Source of the DNA: Acidobacteriota bacterium
Lineage (GTDB): Bacteria; Acidobacteriota; Terriglobia; Terriglobales; Acidobacteriaceae
Reading direction: 5' to 3'
DNA: 64,000 nt
Assembly: GCA_016196065.1 (NCBI GenBank)
Contig: JACPYL010000012.1
Coordinates: 744,001 to 808,000, forward strand
The translations under genes were made by a program, and so were the position numbers. This document shows positions 52,187 through 62,614 of this stretch, in pieces (within the stretch, counting starts at the first letter, position 1; every line of letters begins with the position of its first letter). Below the pieces are notes generated by a model. It saw only the letters and a list, made by a program, of their open reading frames with translations, was not told where the DNA came from and made no database searches.

Positions 52187-54112
52187 ATGAGACTTCAAAC
52201 CTATCGGTCTCTGGCGATCGCGATGGCTGCTTTGGCGGCCAATATCGCCTGTCAATCAGCTCAGAAGCAGACTTTCTTTCCGCCCGTTGAAGCGCAAGCG
52301 CCCGCTCTGAAGGCGACCAAAGCTCCAGCCCCCGCGCCCGCGCCAAGTCCAGAAGAGCCCAAGCCAGTAGCCGCCGCTCCCGAACCGCCAAGCAAGGCGC
52401 AACCTGCTGCTGCCGATGCAGCCGCGGAGCTGATTGCGCGCGTGGAGAAGGAATATCAGGCTGGGCAGGAAAGCTATAAGAAAGGCAATCTGGAAGCGGC
52501 CAAAAAGAGTTTTGACGCTGCGGTCAACCTGCTTCTGAATGCCAGCGACAACCTGCGATCGGACGACCGCCTCGATCGCGAACTGGATCGCGTCATGGAA
52601 GGCATCAACGGACTCGATCTGCTGGCGGCGCAGGACGGCGAAGGTCCGCAGCAAAAGCAGGAGCCGGCTCCCATCGACGAAGCCAACGAGCAGACGCCGA
52701 CGGTCGACGCCAGTGTTAAGGCAAAAGCGGAAGCGGAAGTGAAATCCACCCACTCCGATCTGCCGCTGATGATGACCGATCAGGTGGCTGGATTCATCAA
52801 CTTCTTCTCCAATCGCGGACGCGGAACGCTGGAACGTGCCTTAGCTCGCTCCGGACGTTACGAGGAAATGATCCGAAGGATTCTCAAGCAGGAAGGCGTG
52901 CCGCAGGATCTGATTTACCTTGCACAGGCGGAATCCGGTTTTCATTCGCTCGCGGTTTCGCGCGCTGGCGCTCGCGGTATGTGGCAATTCATGGGCAGCC
53001 GCGCCAAGGGCTACGGGCTGCAACGCAACTTCTGGGTCGATGAGCGTCAGGATCCCGAGAAAGCGACGCGTGCCGCTGCTCACCATCTTAAAGACCTGTA
53101 CGCGCAGTTTGGGGACTGGTATTTGGCAATGGCGGCCTACAACTCCGGTCCAGGCAGGGTACAGAGCGCCGTAAAGCGTACGGGCTACGCCGACTTCTGG
53201 GAACTCTATCGCCGCGACGTGCTGCCCAAGGAAACGCGGAACTATGTTCCGATCATTCTGGCTGTCACCATCATGGCGAAGAATCCAGAGCAGTACGGAC
53301 TCGACGACGTGAATCGCGACCAGCCAATTCCCTATGACACGGTGAAGATCGACTATCCGATTGACCTGCGTCTGCTTGCCCAGTGCGTCAATGCAACTCC
53401 CGCCGAGTTGCAGGAACTGAATCCGAGCCTGTTGCGCCTGAGCACTCCGAAAGACGGCACGTTCGATTTACATCTTCCAGTCGGAACAAAGAAGAATTTC
53501 GAGGCCGCGGTCGCGGCGATTCCGGCGGACAAGCGTCTCTGGTGGCGCTATCACGACGTGAAGGACGGCGACACTCTGGCATCGCTGGCGCGTACCTATC
53601 ACACGACTTCCAGAGCGATCTCGGAAGCCAATAAGCTCGACGATGATTCGCTGGAGTCTCAGACTCGCCTCGTCATCCCAATCGTTGCCGGCAAATTCAG
53701 CGATACCGGAACGTACGCCCACCGCATCACGCGCTACAAGGTACACAAGGGCGACACGGTGGAAACCGTCGCCGAAAACTTTGCCGTACCTGTGAAGATG
53801 GTTCGAAGCTGGAATCGCCTGAAAGGGAACAGCCTGGCAGGGCGAAAAGTGCTCTATCTGCACCTGCCCGTCACTCCGGGCGTTGCCGATACGCACGTGG
53901 CGACGACGCACTCCAGGCGCTCTCGAAAGAAGACGACGGATGCCAAGGTGTCCCCACCGAGCGGTGTGGTGCATCACAGAGTGAAGAGCGGCGAAACCCT
54001 CTACTCGATCGCAAGTTCCTACAACACGACCGTCGCTGCCCTGCAACGGAATAACCGCAATACTTCGTCGCTGCGTCCGGGAATGATCCTGGTCGTGCGG
54101 GCAGCACGTTAA
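52187..54112 (+). CDS. mltD: Lytic transglycosylase MltD with three LysM domains
   Basis: 641 residues. Lipoprotein signal with lipobox AANIAC at about 17-22; Ala/Pro-rich linker; a small helical domain (tetratricopeptide-like YKKGNLEAAKKSFDAA); SLT domain with catalytic glutamate in LAQAESGFHSLAVSRAGARGMWQFM; then three LysM repeats (VKDGDTLASLARTY, VHKGDTVETVAENF, VKSGETLYSIASSY). It cleaves the glycan strands of peptidoglycan. E. coli MltD has two LysM domains, so the Pro-rich linker and third LysM are notable. Divergently placed from the quinone reductase. Confidence 0.92.
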   Translation: MRLQTYRSLAIAMAALAANIACQSAQKQTFFPPVEAQAPALKATKAPAPAPAPSPEEPKPVAAAPEPPSKAQPAAADAAAELIARVEKEYQAGQESYKKGNLEAAKKSFDAAVNLLLNASDNLRSDDRLDRELDRVMEGINGLDLLAAQDGEGPQQKQEPAPIDEANEQTPTVDASVKAKAEAEVKSTHSDLPLMMTDQVAGFINFFSNRGRGTLERALARSGRYEEMIRRILKQEGVPQDLIYLAQAESGFHSLAVSRAGARGMWQFMGSRAKGYGLQRNFWVDERQDPEKATRAAAHHLKDLYAQFGDWYLAMAAYNSGPGRVQSAVKRTGYADFWELYRRDVLPKETRNYVPIILAVTIMAKNPEQYGLDDVNRDQPIPYDTVKIDYPIDLRLLAQCVNATPAELQELNPSLLRLSTPKDGTFDLHLPVGTKKNFEAAVAAIPADKRLWWRYHDVKDGDTLASLARTYHTTSRAISEANKLDDDSLESQTRLVIPIVAGKFSDTGTYAHRITRYKVHKGDTVETVAENFAVPVKMVRSWNRLKGNSLAGRKVLYLHLPVTPGVADTHVATTHSRRSRKKTTDAKVSPPSGVVHHRVKSGETLYSIASSYNTTVAALQRNNRNTSSLRPGMILVVRAAR

Positions 54113-54119
54113 GACCTCT

Positions 54120-54863
54120 TTACCCCATCAGCATCCCACCATTCACATTCAGCACGTGCCCCGTAATGTAGGACGCTTCATCTGACGCGAGAAAGCTCAC
54201 TGCATTTGCAATGTCGTCGGCCGCGCCGACGCGTCCGAGCGGGATCATCTTGACGGCAGTCTGCTTGAATTCCTCGCTGAGGCCGGCGGTCATGCTGGTC
54301 TCGATGAAACCGGGTGCGACTGCATTGCAAGTGATGTTGCGCGATGCCACTTCGCGAGCCATCGCCATGGTCAGGCCGATCAGACCGGCTTTCGATGCTG
54401 CGTAGTTCGCCTGTCCGGCCTGGCCCATCTGCCCAAAGATGCTGGTGATATTGATAATTCGTCCCCAGCGCTGTTTGAGCATGGAGCCGATGACTTGCTG
54501 GATGCAGAGATACGCCGAAGTCAGGTTGGTGTTGAGGACGGAATCCCAATCGGCGCGCTTCATGCGCATCACCAGTTGGTCGCGGGTGATGCCGGCGTTG
54601 TTCACGAGGATGTCGATCTTGCCAAATTGTCCCATGGCCGCTTTGATTCCGGATTTGATTTGCTCTTCGTCGGCAACGTCGATGACGAAGGCGGCAGCGC
54701 GGCCGCCGGATGCAGTGATTTGCGCGACCACTTCGTCGAGTTTCTGCTGATTGCGCGCGGCCAATGCCACGGTTGCGCCCTGCCTGGCGAGGGCCAGCGC
54801 GCAGGCGTGCCCGATTCCCTGGGACGCTCCAGTGACCAGCGCGACTTTCCCTTCGAGTTTCAT
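54120..54863 (-). CDS. fabG: 3-oxoacyl-ACP reductase
   Basis: 247 residues. SDR fold with NADPH motif GASQGIG, NNAGITRDQLVMRM, and the catalytic Ser-Tyr-Lys (ITSIFGQMGQAGQANYAASKAG). The DQLVMRM segment and total length are typical of true FabG of fatty acid synthesis. Convergent with mltD with a seven-base gap. Confidence 0.9.
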   Translation of the reverse strand: MKLEGKVALVTGASQGIGHACALALARQGATVALAARNQQKLDEVVAQITASGGRAAAFVIDVADEEQIKSGIKAAMGQFGKIDILVNNAGITRDQLVMRMKRADWDSVLNTNLTSAYLCIQQVIGSMLKQRWGRIINITSIFGQMGQAGQANYAASKAGLIGLTMAMAREVASRNITCNAVAPGFIETSMTAGLSEEFKQTAVKMIPLGRVGAADDIANAVSFLASDEASYITGHVLNVNGGMLMG

Positions 54864-55122
54864 GGGAGCTCCTTCTCGAAAGGCGAATTATAAATGCGCG
54901 GAGGTGCTTCGCACGGCAGAAGCCTGATTTGACTGCGCTTGCGCCGCCCGTTCCCGTTCGGAACAATCGCGAAGGTCTGCTGAGTCACGATGCGACCCAA
55001 CGCAGAGAGTCCCGGAGGGGCAACTGAGACTAGCCCGGCGTTTTCAACGCCGGGGTGGGGCTTTCAATTGTCCGTTCGGGACGTTTGCCTGCCAGCTTGA
55101 GAATTGAGCCGGTACTCGCTGA

Positions 55123-55560
55123 TCAGCCGGCGTGCGTGGCGGGACGCTTCTTCTCGGTGAACCGAAAGATCTTCTCCAAGGCGGCGACCAGTTCCACGCG
55201 CGAATAAGGTTTGGGGAGAAAGTGAGTTCCGGTGTCCTGCGAATCCCGAGTGCCTTCCTCAGCGTTGTAGCCAGAAGTCAATAGGATAGGCAACTTCGCC
55301 GATTTGGAACGAAGTTCCAGCGACAGTTCGCGCCCACTGCGGCCGGGCAATGTGATGTCGCTCATGAGCAGATCGATGTTGCCGTTCAGGAGCGCATACG
55401 CGTTCATTGCTTCCTGCGCGTTGGCGGTGGAAAAGACTTCAAAGCCGGCTTTTTCCAGTGTGCGGCACGTCGCATCCCTGACAAAGGGTTCGTCCTCGAC
55501 CAGTAGCACGATTCGCCGTGGACTCGGTTCGCTACTGCGGAGTTGCTGATTGGGGACCAT
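55123..55560 (-). CDS. Single-domain response regulator
   Basis: 145 residues: a receiver domain with acidic pair VEDE at 21-24, phospho-acceptor D68 (LLMSDITLPG), T/S in LLTSGY and K117 in LPKPYS. No output domain follows, so it works through protein contact. No histidine kinase is adjacent. Upstream (54,864-55,122) only a hairpin CCCGGCGTT/AACGCCGGG is seen. Confidence 0.88.
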   Translation of the reverse strand: MVPNQQLRSSEPSPRRIVLLVEDEPFVRDATCRTLEKAGFEVFSTANAQEAMNAYALLNGNIDLLMSDITLPGRSGRELSLELRSKSAKLPILLTSGYNAEEGTRDSQDTGTHFLPKPYSRVELVAALEKIFRFTEKKRPATHAG

Positions 55561-55725
55561 TGCACATCTCAAGAAGTGGCTGCATCACGGAAGTGACGCA
55601 GGTGCAATCCACATTCTGCTTCCAGGTTTGATGTTGCAAGGCACGAAGGGTGGAAGCCGGGCGGGCACTAAGAAGGGCGTTGATTGCAGTGCTTTTGCGT
55701 CATCGCGGAAGAGATGCTCGGAGGA

Positions 55726-58227
55726 CTACTTCAGGGTACTCAAGATCGTCTGGCGGGGATCGAGCAAAATCTTCCGAATGCCGGCGGGCGCGTTGAGATG
55801 AAACGAGGTCTCCGGGCCATCCGCTAACACTTGGCCCAAGAATACAGTTGCGTTGCTCGCGGTCACGCCATAGACCGGAATGGCGGTGACCAGGTCTTCG
55901 GGAACGTCATCCTGTTGAATCACTCCATTCACCGAAACTCCGCGATCTTTCGGAACGATTCGCACGTCCCGCGCTTCCACGTGAGGCATGGCCGTGCCGT
56001 TGACCCATCCGTCAAGGAACCAGTCCAGGGAGCGGCGATTCTCGAACCATAAGGAGCGGGGCAAATCTTCTTCGAAGACTTGCAATACCTGCTGCGTGGT
56101 TACGCTCTTTCCCGCATAGCGCTCGCGAACTTTTCGCAGGCCGCGAAAGAACGGTTCTTCCGGATGAGCCGCCCCACTGCGCGATCGGGACGCGGATTCG
56201 GCATCGCGCAGCATGCACCGCAGCATGTGAAACAACCACGTTCCACGCTCATAGCTGATGGCTTCATATGCCGATGGAAAGTGCGAAGAAATCAAACGCT
56301 GTCCCAGAGTGACGGGACCAGCATCGCGCAGCCACTCTCCATCTTTGTTCTTGCTGAGAAGATTCTTGCGGTACACCTCGAGAACTTGCCGGAATTGTGC
56401 TGGATTCTGTTGTTCGAGCACCAACAGTGCTGAATAGTTGGCCAGCCCCTCCACCAGCCATTGATCCCGATAGCCGTTCCACAATACGAGATCGCCCCAC
56501 CATTGGTGGGCGGTTTCGTGTACCAGTACCTGGTTGCTGAGAAGGGCGCGGTCTGGCTCAAGGCCCAAATCGCTTTGCTCCTGGGGACTGAGAAACGCAT
56601 AGCTGGAGAGGAAGACCAGACCGGGCCAGCCTTGGCTCAGATCGCCCGGCATCTGCGTGAACGAAAGCGAGCCAAACGGATACGGCCCAAACCACTGGGA
56701 AAAGCTTCCCACCGCGCGCGCCGCCCGATCGGCCACGGCTTGCGTGTTGCGAGCCGGTGACGGTGGCGGGGGTGGGGCCAGCACCACCGTGGATGTTCGC
56801 GAGCCGGGAAATCCCGCTTGCTCGTGCACGACTTCAGCCGGCGCTTTGGGAAACGAGCGCTCCACTCCGACCGTCCCGTAGGCTTCCACCAGCACGCTGC
56901 CTGCTTTCGACTCCGCGCGAATGTATTTTCCGAGATTGAATCCCGCGACGGCAATCGGCCCGTCCGATGTCCAATGGGAGGCCTGCATGCCGGGCATCTC
57001 TGCCGTTGCCGGTGATTGCTTGCCGGTTGCGACCAGCGTCCAGGCGGGAGGATATTGAAATTCCATATCGAAAAGCGCTGGGCTCAGTCCGAGATTTGGA
57101 TACCACGTGCCACGCTCTCCCACGTACAACAGGCCATTTCCGGCTTCGGAGAGTACGTCGCCAGCGTAGGTGAAAGTCAATTTCAGCTTTTGCCCCGTTT
57201 CGAGCGGTGCTGGAAACACAACCGCGACCAGGTCGTTTCCTTTTCGCCTGAGCTGGGTTCCTTCCAATGCCTCATTCTGGATGAAGTCCGCCGGTTTTCC
57301 GTCCATTCGCACAGCCTCGATCTTCAGATAGCGCGAAAGCTCGAACAAGAGAGTTCGTTTGCCTCCCTTGCGGACCTGCACATCAAGGTCGGCAGTTGCA
57401 CGCAAGGTAGTAGGCGGTTGCACCGCCGCGCGAATGCGAAAGTTCGAGATGCCAATATCGGAAGCTGCTGCGCCGCTCGACCCGCCCGGGCGCTCCAGTG
57501 CTCGGGGGCGAAAGGAGGTCCACACATCCCAGAAGGCGACGCCGTCTCGCAAGCGGACCTGGCCCGCCCACAAAGGCTCGGCGACGGTTGCATCCCAGAA
57601 CAACTCGAAGTTGGCCAACTTTTCGCCCTGCAAGTGGGCGTGAAAAAAACGAGGGAATTCTTGCGCAGGTTCCATTCCGCCCGGGGTAGGCAGGAAATGA
57701 CTGAAGTCCAGGAGGAATCGGAGAGCGTCGGGTTGTGACAAGTTACGGCTCACGTTGCTCCAGGCTTTTGTGGACTCGGCACCCTCGGAAAATGACGTGA
57801 GATACGGTTGCCAACTGGCGGCCGTGTCGTCGTTAAAGCGGAAGTAGGCCGAGGTGAATTGCTCTTCCAGAATTGCCATCCCGGTAAACAGAGCGAGGGA
57901 CCGTCGTTCCACTTTGCTGGGCGGGCGCAGCAAGACTTCTCCTTCACCCTCGAAGTATGCCCCGGTGATCCGGCCGCAGATGTCTTCGGTGAAAGCAACC
58001 ACGCCGTCGTCCAAAACAAGATGGAGGTTGGGCCGGTCGACCGAAGCGCCGCGCACGCGATAGACGCGATGCGGATTTAGCCCAACGGATTGCAGCCGAG
58101 CGTATAGGCCAGCAGTCGTAGACGGACAATCCAACGGTGCGGACACCGACTGCGCACAGGCCGCAGCTACCCCTAGAATGCAGGCCAGCAGCAACCTTGG
58201 ACAGCGCCAGTCCAGTACCTTGGTCAC
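55726..58227 (-). CDS. M1-family zinc metallopeptidase
   Basis: 833 residues with a signal peptide (LLLACILGVAAACA). The N-terminal half is beta-rich; the gluzincin site is HETAHQWWGDL near residue 571 with the third ligand E in LVEGLANYS near 592. The exopeptidase motif (GAMEN in classic M1) is not obvious: the expected place reads QMPGDLSQGWPGLVF. A C-terminal helical domain follows. Probably a periplasmic aminopeptidase-like enzyme. The GTG start is near the divergent gene's start; the two N-termini overlap if the longest forms are used. Confidence 0.85.
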   Translation of the reverse strand: MTKVLDWRCPRLLLACILGVAAACAQSVSAPLDCPSTTAGLYARLQSVGLNPHRVYRVRGASVDRPNLHLVLDDGVVAFTEDICGRITGAYFEGEGEVLLRPPSKVERRSLALFTGMAILEEQFTSAYFRFNDDTAASWQPYLTSFSEGAESTKAWSNVSRNLSQPDALRFLLDFSHFLPTPGGMEPAQEFPRFFHAHLQGEKLANFELFWDATVAEPLWAGQVRLRDGVAFWDVWTSFRPRALERPGGSSGAAASDIGISNFRIRAAVQPPTTLRATADLDVQVRKGGKRTLLFELSRYLKIEAVRMDGKPADFIQNEALEGTQLRRKGNDLVAVVFPAPLETGQKLKLTFTYAGDVLSEAGNGLLYVGERGTWYPNLGLSPALFDMEFQYPPAWTLVATGKQSPATAEMPGMQASHWTSDGPIAVAGFNLGKYIRAESKAGSVLVEAYGTVGVERSFPKAPAEVVHEQAGFPGSRTSTVVLAPPPPPSPARNTQAVADRAARAVGSFSQWFGPYPFGSLSFTQMPGDLSQGWPGLVFLSSYAFLSPQEQSDLGLEPDRALLSNQVLVHETAHQWWGDLVLWNGYRDQWLVEGLANYSALLVLEQQNPAQFRQVLEVYRKNLLSKNKDGEWLRDAGPVTLGQRLISSHFPSAYEAISYERGTWLFHMLRCMLRDAESASRSRSGAAHPEEPFFRGLRKVRERYAGKSVTTQQVLQVFEEDLPRSLWFENRRSLDWFLDGWVNGTAMPHVEARDVRIVPKDRGVSVNGVIQQDDVPEDLVTAIPVYGVTASNATVFLGQVLADGPETSFHLNAPAGIRKILLDPRQTILSTLK

Positions 58228-58264
58228 CTACGAAAGGCCTCCTGCCCGTTCTAGAATCAGCCGA

Positions 58265-59677
58265 GTGCGAACCTGGTCTATCGCAATTCTAGTGCTTCTG
58301 GCTATCTTGCCGGCGCCTGCGGACGTCATCCGTCTCAAGAATGGGCGTACCATCTGGGCCGACGAGGTTCGCGAAAAGAAAGACCGCGTTGAGTATGACG
58401 TGGGAGAGGACTCCTACGCTATCCCGAAATCGTCGGTGGAGCGGATTGATGCGGGAGGCATGGCGCCTTCGCGATCGAGTTCCGCGGCATCCCACGATGT
58501 GCCCGACTTTACTCCCGCCACGCCGACTTTCAGCCACGAAGCGGATGTTACCGGAAGGGTCATCCGTGACGGCAAAGTAGATGCGGATGCTCTCTCGGCA
58601 ATCGAGGGTGAAGGCAAGTCCGACGTGACTGCCACGGCCTATTTCCTGGCCGGCAAGCATGAAATAGACGCGGGAAATTTCCCCCAAGCCAAACATTATT
58701 TTGAGACTGCTCTTCGCTTGGAGCCTGAAAACTCCACCCTGTTGACGTATTACTCCGCGTGCCTGCTCCGCACGGGACACGCAACGGACGCAGTCAGCTA
58801 TGCCGATCGCGCCGTGCGCGCTGCTCCGGATTCTCCGGACGCACTTGCCATGCTCGGGTTCGCCCAGTTCGCCAGCGATCATACGGCGGATGCGATTCGT
58901 GCCTGGAAGAAGTCGCTGAAACTTCGTCCCGACGCCACGATTACGCAATACCTCGCCAAAGCGGAGCGGGAATCGAGCGCCGAGTCTGAGTTTTCGCAGC
59001 GTGAGAGCAGCCATTTCAACCTGCACTTCGAAGGCAAGCAGACGTCCGAAGGTTTCCGGCGCGACCTGCTGAATACCCTCGAAGCCGACTACGACGATCT
59101 GGTTCGCGATCTCGGATATTCTCCGCACAACACGATCGTGGTCACGCTCTATACCGAGCAGGCATTCTTCGACGTGACGCGCGCGCCCTCGTGGAGTGGC
59201 GCCGTCAATGACGGCAAGCTGCGCATTCCGATCAGCGGAATGAATAGCATGACCTCCGACTTGTCGCGCGTGTTGAAACATGAACTGGCGCACTCGTTCA
59301 TCAACCAGATGTCAGGTGGACGCTGCCCGACCTGGCTGCACGAGGGAATCGCACAAGCAGAAGAAGGGAAGTCGTCCGCCAGTTACGGACGGCCCCTCTC
59401 ACAGCTCTTCAAGGACGGGAACGAAATTCCGTTTAATGTCCTGGAAGGCAGCTTCATGCAATTCTCCAGCGCCCAGGCCACGCTGGCCTATGCCGAATCT
59501 CTGGCGGCGGTGGAATACATCCGCGATACCTTCGGCATGAGTGACGTGCCCCGCATCCTCGAACGGCTGGCGCAGGGTGGTTCGACCGAGGCAGCCCTGC
59601 GAGCGACGATCCATGGCGATTACCGGCAGTTGCGGGACGACATGGCGCGCTGGCTGAAAGATAAATACGGCGAGTAG
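58265..59677 (+). CDS. TPR protein with gluzincin peptidase domain
   Basis: 470 residues from GTG (VRTWSIAILVLLAILPAPADV, a signal peptide). Then a beta-rich unit (DVIRLKNGRTIWADEVREKKDRVEYDVG), TPR-like helices (AKHYFETALRLEPENSTLLTYYSAC...) and a C-terminal zinc-peptidase domain with HELAH near 338 and E in WLHEGIAQAEE near 358, like peptidase MA (M48-M1-type) families. Probably a membrane-associated protease or adaptor. An ATG at 58178 would overlap the opposite gene and is less likely. Confidence 0.82.
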   Translation: MRTWSIAILVLLAILPAPADVIRLKNGRTIWADEVREKKDRVEYDVGEDSYAIPKSSVERIDAGGMAPSRSSSAASHDVPDFTPATPTFSHEADVTGRVIRDGKVDADALSAIEGEGKSDVTATAYFLAGKHEIDAGNFPQAKHYFETALRLEPENSTLLTYYSACLLRTGHATDAVSYADRAVRAAPDSPDALAMLGFAQFASDHTADAIRAWKKSLKLRPDATITQYLAKAERESSAESEFSQRESSHFNLHFEGKQTSEGFRRDLLNTLEADYDDLVRDLGYSPHNTIVVTLYTEQAFFDVTRAPSWSGAVNDGKLRIPISGMNSMTSDLSRVLKHELAHSFINQMSGGRCPTWLHEGIAQAEEGKSSASYGRPLSQLFKDGNEIPFNVLEGSFMQFSSAQATLAYAESLAAVEYIRDTFGMSDVPRILERLAQGGSTEAALRATIHGDYRQLRDDMARWLKDKYGE

Positions 59678-59703
59678 TTTCGCAGGCGCCAGCACCCTTC
59701 CTT

Positions 59704-60483
59704 CTATTCCAACTCCGGGACATAGCATGGATATTCGAGCCGCGCGGCCGCGGATGTTTCTGGATCGAGTTCCAAGGTCAGCACGGGACTGGCTGGCGTA
59801 GTCACGGCGAGGAATCGCCCATGAGGCGCATAGGCGAAACCGCCTCCGCCAAAGCGCGTACCGCTCCTGGAGCGCCCAACGCGGTTCGAACTGACAACAT
59901 AGGCTCCCGAAACGACGGACGCCATCGCACCCGCGATCTGCCATGAGTCCCGGTCCATGCCGCTCGCACGCGGTATGACAAGAAGAGAAGCCTGTTGTCT
60001 CCCGTAGGCACGTGCGCGTTCGTTGAACATCGCTTCTGTGCACAAAAGCACGCCGACCTTGATTCCGAGAATTTCGGCCACGCTGAAGCCGGAATCATCG
60101 CGAGCGTACCATTCGTGTTCGAACCAGCCCGGCTCGTTCGGGAAATATTGCTTCCGGTGCAAGGGACGAACGGCTCCCTTTTCCAGCACAAATGCCTCGT
60201 TCGCAAGCCGTCGTCCGTTCCATACCGGCCGCGAGGAGATAATCGCGGGAAGGTCAAGATCAATGAGTGCGGCTAGGCCCTCTTCGTGTGCGCGAATGCT
60301 GAGGTGTGCTTCGTTCTCTGAAAAGAAAGCGTTGTCGGCAAGCCAGGGGCCGAAGGGCAGTTCATTGGTGACCAGGAGATCGGGGCGCGCCACGCTCACG
60401 CGCTCCTTCAATTCATCCCACTGAGCGTCACCCGTCGACAGTGCCTCAGGCCATTCCACAAAAGCAATACGCATCGGCGTCAC
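59704..60483 (-). CDS. Carbon-nitrogen hydrolase (nitrilase superfamily)
   Basis: 259 residues. The catalytic triad is visible: E41 in NELPF, K111 in HRKQYFPNE and C148 in LLCTEAMF. It hydrolyses an amide or nitrile. The GTG start overlaps the M13 peptidase stop (GTGA), so they may be co-translated; an ATG three codons in is the alternative. Confidence 0.86.
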   Translation of the reverse strand: MTPMRIAFVEWPEALSTGDAQWDELKERVSVARPDLLVTNELPFGPWLADNAFFSENEAHLSIRAHEEGLAALIDLDLPAIISSRPVWNGRRLANEAFVLEKGAVRPLHRKQYFPNEPGWFEHEWYARDDSGFSVAEILGIKVGVLLCTEAMFNERARAYGRQQASLLVIPRASGMDRDSWQIAGAMASVVSGAYVVSSNRVGRSRSGTRFGGGGFAYAPHGRFLAVTTPASPVLTLELDPETSAAARLEYPCYVPELE

Positions 60484-62522
60484 CAGATTCGGATCCGATC
60501 TTCCGGCTTCAGATATAGCTTGTCACTGGGCACGATGTCGAATGCCTTATACCATTCATCGACATTGCGCACGGTAGCGCTGCGATATTTTCCCGGCGAG
60601 TGGCTGTCTGTCGCAACCTGCTGGCGTAAAGCGGATTCGTCCTGGAGTTTGCGCCACCGGTGGGCGAACGCAAGAAAGAAGCGCTGTTCACCGGTCATTC
60701 CACTGATTACGACATCGGGCTTGCCTTTCAGCGACAAGATGTACGCGTCATGTGCGACCAGTAGTCCCGCGAGGTCTGCGATATTTTCCGTCAGGACTTG
60801 TTTGCCGTTGAGGCAGAGATCAGCCATCGGGCAGTACCCGCTAAATTGCGCTGCCACTTTCGCAGCCTCAGCGTGGTACGCATCGCGATCTTCGGGCGTC
60901 CACCAGGCGCCAAGCCGCCCGTGTGCGTCGTAGATATTTCCAAGCTCGTCGAAGCTGTGGCCGATTTCGTGGGCCATGCCGGCGCCGGCGGATCCGTAGT
61001 TGGAGGCGGCGTCACCCTCGCTATCGAAATATGGCGGTTGCAAAATGCCCGCCGAGAAAAATTCGGCATTAGGGCTGAACATGATCACCGCGCCAGGTAC
61101 TTGCACATTCATCGGCCACTCGATCGGATCGACCGGTTGCTTTAGCTTGGCCAGGTTGCGCGATCGAAGGAAGGCTTCCGCTCTGCGAATGTTCCCTAAG
61201 GCGTCGCCTCGCACGATATTGAGTGACGAATAGTCAATCCATGTGTCGGGGTAGCCGATGAGAATCTCAAACGCGGCCAGTTTCGCTAACGCCTTTTCCT
61301 TTGTGGGAGCGGACATCCACTTGAGATTGGCAATGCGAGCGCGAAATGCTGAGATCAGGTCGCCCGCCATGGCTTGCGCTCTGGCTTTCGCCTCAGGCGG
61401 AAAATAACGCTGGGCATAGAGCTGGCCGACCGCCTGGCCGAGTGCGCCGTTCGTGGCGGAGATCGCCAACTTGCTGCGGTCTGGCGCCGACTGCGCCCCC
61501 GATAGCGTCGTGCCGTAAAAAGCGAAATGTTCGGAGCGCACGGCTTTGGGCAAGACATCGGCGTAGTGCTCGATCAGATGAAACCGGAGATAGTCCTTCC
61601 ATAGATCGATGCTTTCGCTTTCCACCAGCGCGGAAACGCCCGTCACCGCCGAGGGCTGCCACACGAGGAAGTCGGCCTGATCCGCGAGTCCAGCCGACTT
61701 GAAGTAGGCGTTCCAATCCAGGCCCGGAGCCTTGACCGGGAAGTCGGCCAGCTTCCACGGATTGTTCTGCTTGAAGACGTCGGCGGCGTCAGAGTCCGGT
61801 GCGAAGGCTTGCGCGATTTTTGTCTCCAACGACAGGATGCGCGCCGCCTTGGGATCTGCGTCGGTCACGCCTGCGAGTTTCAGAACGGCCGCGATGTGCG
61901 CCTGATAATGGCTGCGCAGGTCAGCCATCTTTTGCGACGGATCGAGATAGTGATCGCGATCCGGCAATCCCAAGCCGCCTTGCCACAGGTGCACAACGTT
62001 GTGGTCCGTGTCTTCAAATCCCTGATTGATCCATAGGCCGAAAATGTGATCGGCATTCGTGGTAAGTCCGTCCATCTCGCTATTTAAAGTCGAGCCGAGA
62101 TAGGCCGAAAGCGACGCTTTATTCGTGATTGCCGAAATCTGAGCCAGTTCATCTGCCAGGGGCGTGAGCTTCTTGGATTCGATTCCTTCTTCATCCATGA
62201 AGGTGGCGTAGTAGTCGCCAACTTTTTGCCGGGCGCTGCCCTGCGCGGAATGGGATGCGGCCGCGTCTTGTACGAGATCGCTAACCCGGCGGCCCGTTTT
62301 CTCCCGCAACTCGGTGCGCGTGTCGTAGATCGTTTGACCGGGAGCCACGGTGACTTTCGCGAGCCAACTCCCGTTGGCGTACTGGTAGAAGTCGTCGCCC
62401 GGCTTGATGGAGTGATCGACCGCATCATCATTCACGGTTTGTGCAGCGGATGTGCCCGGCGCAATGAACAGGGCCGTCGAAGCCAAGATGGCAAGGAATG
62501 AAATAGTGCGGGGAAGTCGCAT
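60480..62522 (-). CDS. pepO: M13-family (PepO/neprilysin-like) endopeptidase
   Basis: 680 residues from ATG with GAGGA upstream; signal peptide (FLAILASTALFIAPGTSAAQ). The M13_N domain includes DDFYQYANGSWL and LWINQGFEDT; the zinc motif is HEIGHSFDELG near residue 519, third ligand in ENIADLAG near 579. NAEFFSAGILQPP is typical. Cuts peptides in the periplasm or outside. The family usually has HE(I/M)(G/T)H, so this is normal. Upstream starts have no ribosome site. Confidence 0.9.
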   Translation of the reverse strand: MRLPRTISFLAILASTALFIAPGTSAAQTVNDDAVDHSIKPGDDFYQYANGSWLAKVTVAPGQTIYDTRTELREKTGRRVSDLVQDAAASHSAQGSARQKVGDYYATFMDEEGIESKKLTPLADELAQISAITNKASLSAYLGSTLNSEMDGLTTNADHIFGLWINQGFEDTDHNVVHLWQGGLGLPDRDHYLDPSQKMADLRSHYQAHIAAVLKLAGVTDADPKAARILSLETKIAQAFAPDSDAADVFKQNNPWKLADFPVKAPGLDWNAYFKSAGLADQADFLVWQPSAVTGVSALVESESIDLWKDYLRFHLIEHYADVLPKAVRSEHFAFYGTTLSGAQSAPDRSKLAISATNGALGQAVGQLYAQRYFPPEAKARAQAMAGDLISAFRARIANLKWMSAPTKEKALAKLAAFEILIGYPDTWIDYSSLNIVRGDALGNIRRAEAFLRSRNLAKLKQPVDPIEWPMNVQVPGAVIMFSPNAEFFSAGILQPPYFDSEGDAASNYGSAGAGMAHEIGHSFDELGNIYDAHGRLGAWWTPEDRDAYHAEAAKVAAQFSGYCPMADLCLNGKQVLTENIADLAGLLVAHDAYILSLKGKPDVVISGMTGEQRFFLAFAHRWRKLQDESALRQQVATDSHSPGKYRSATVRNVDEWYKAFDIVPSDKLYLKPEDRIRIW

Positions 62523-62614
62523 AGAAGTCCTCGATAACATTCGCAAGTTGGGCGCGTCCTGTTCAATTCCCACGAAGCGTGTGGTGACGATAACGGAACG
62601 AATGCTTCTACATC

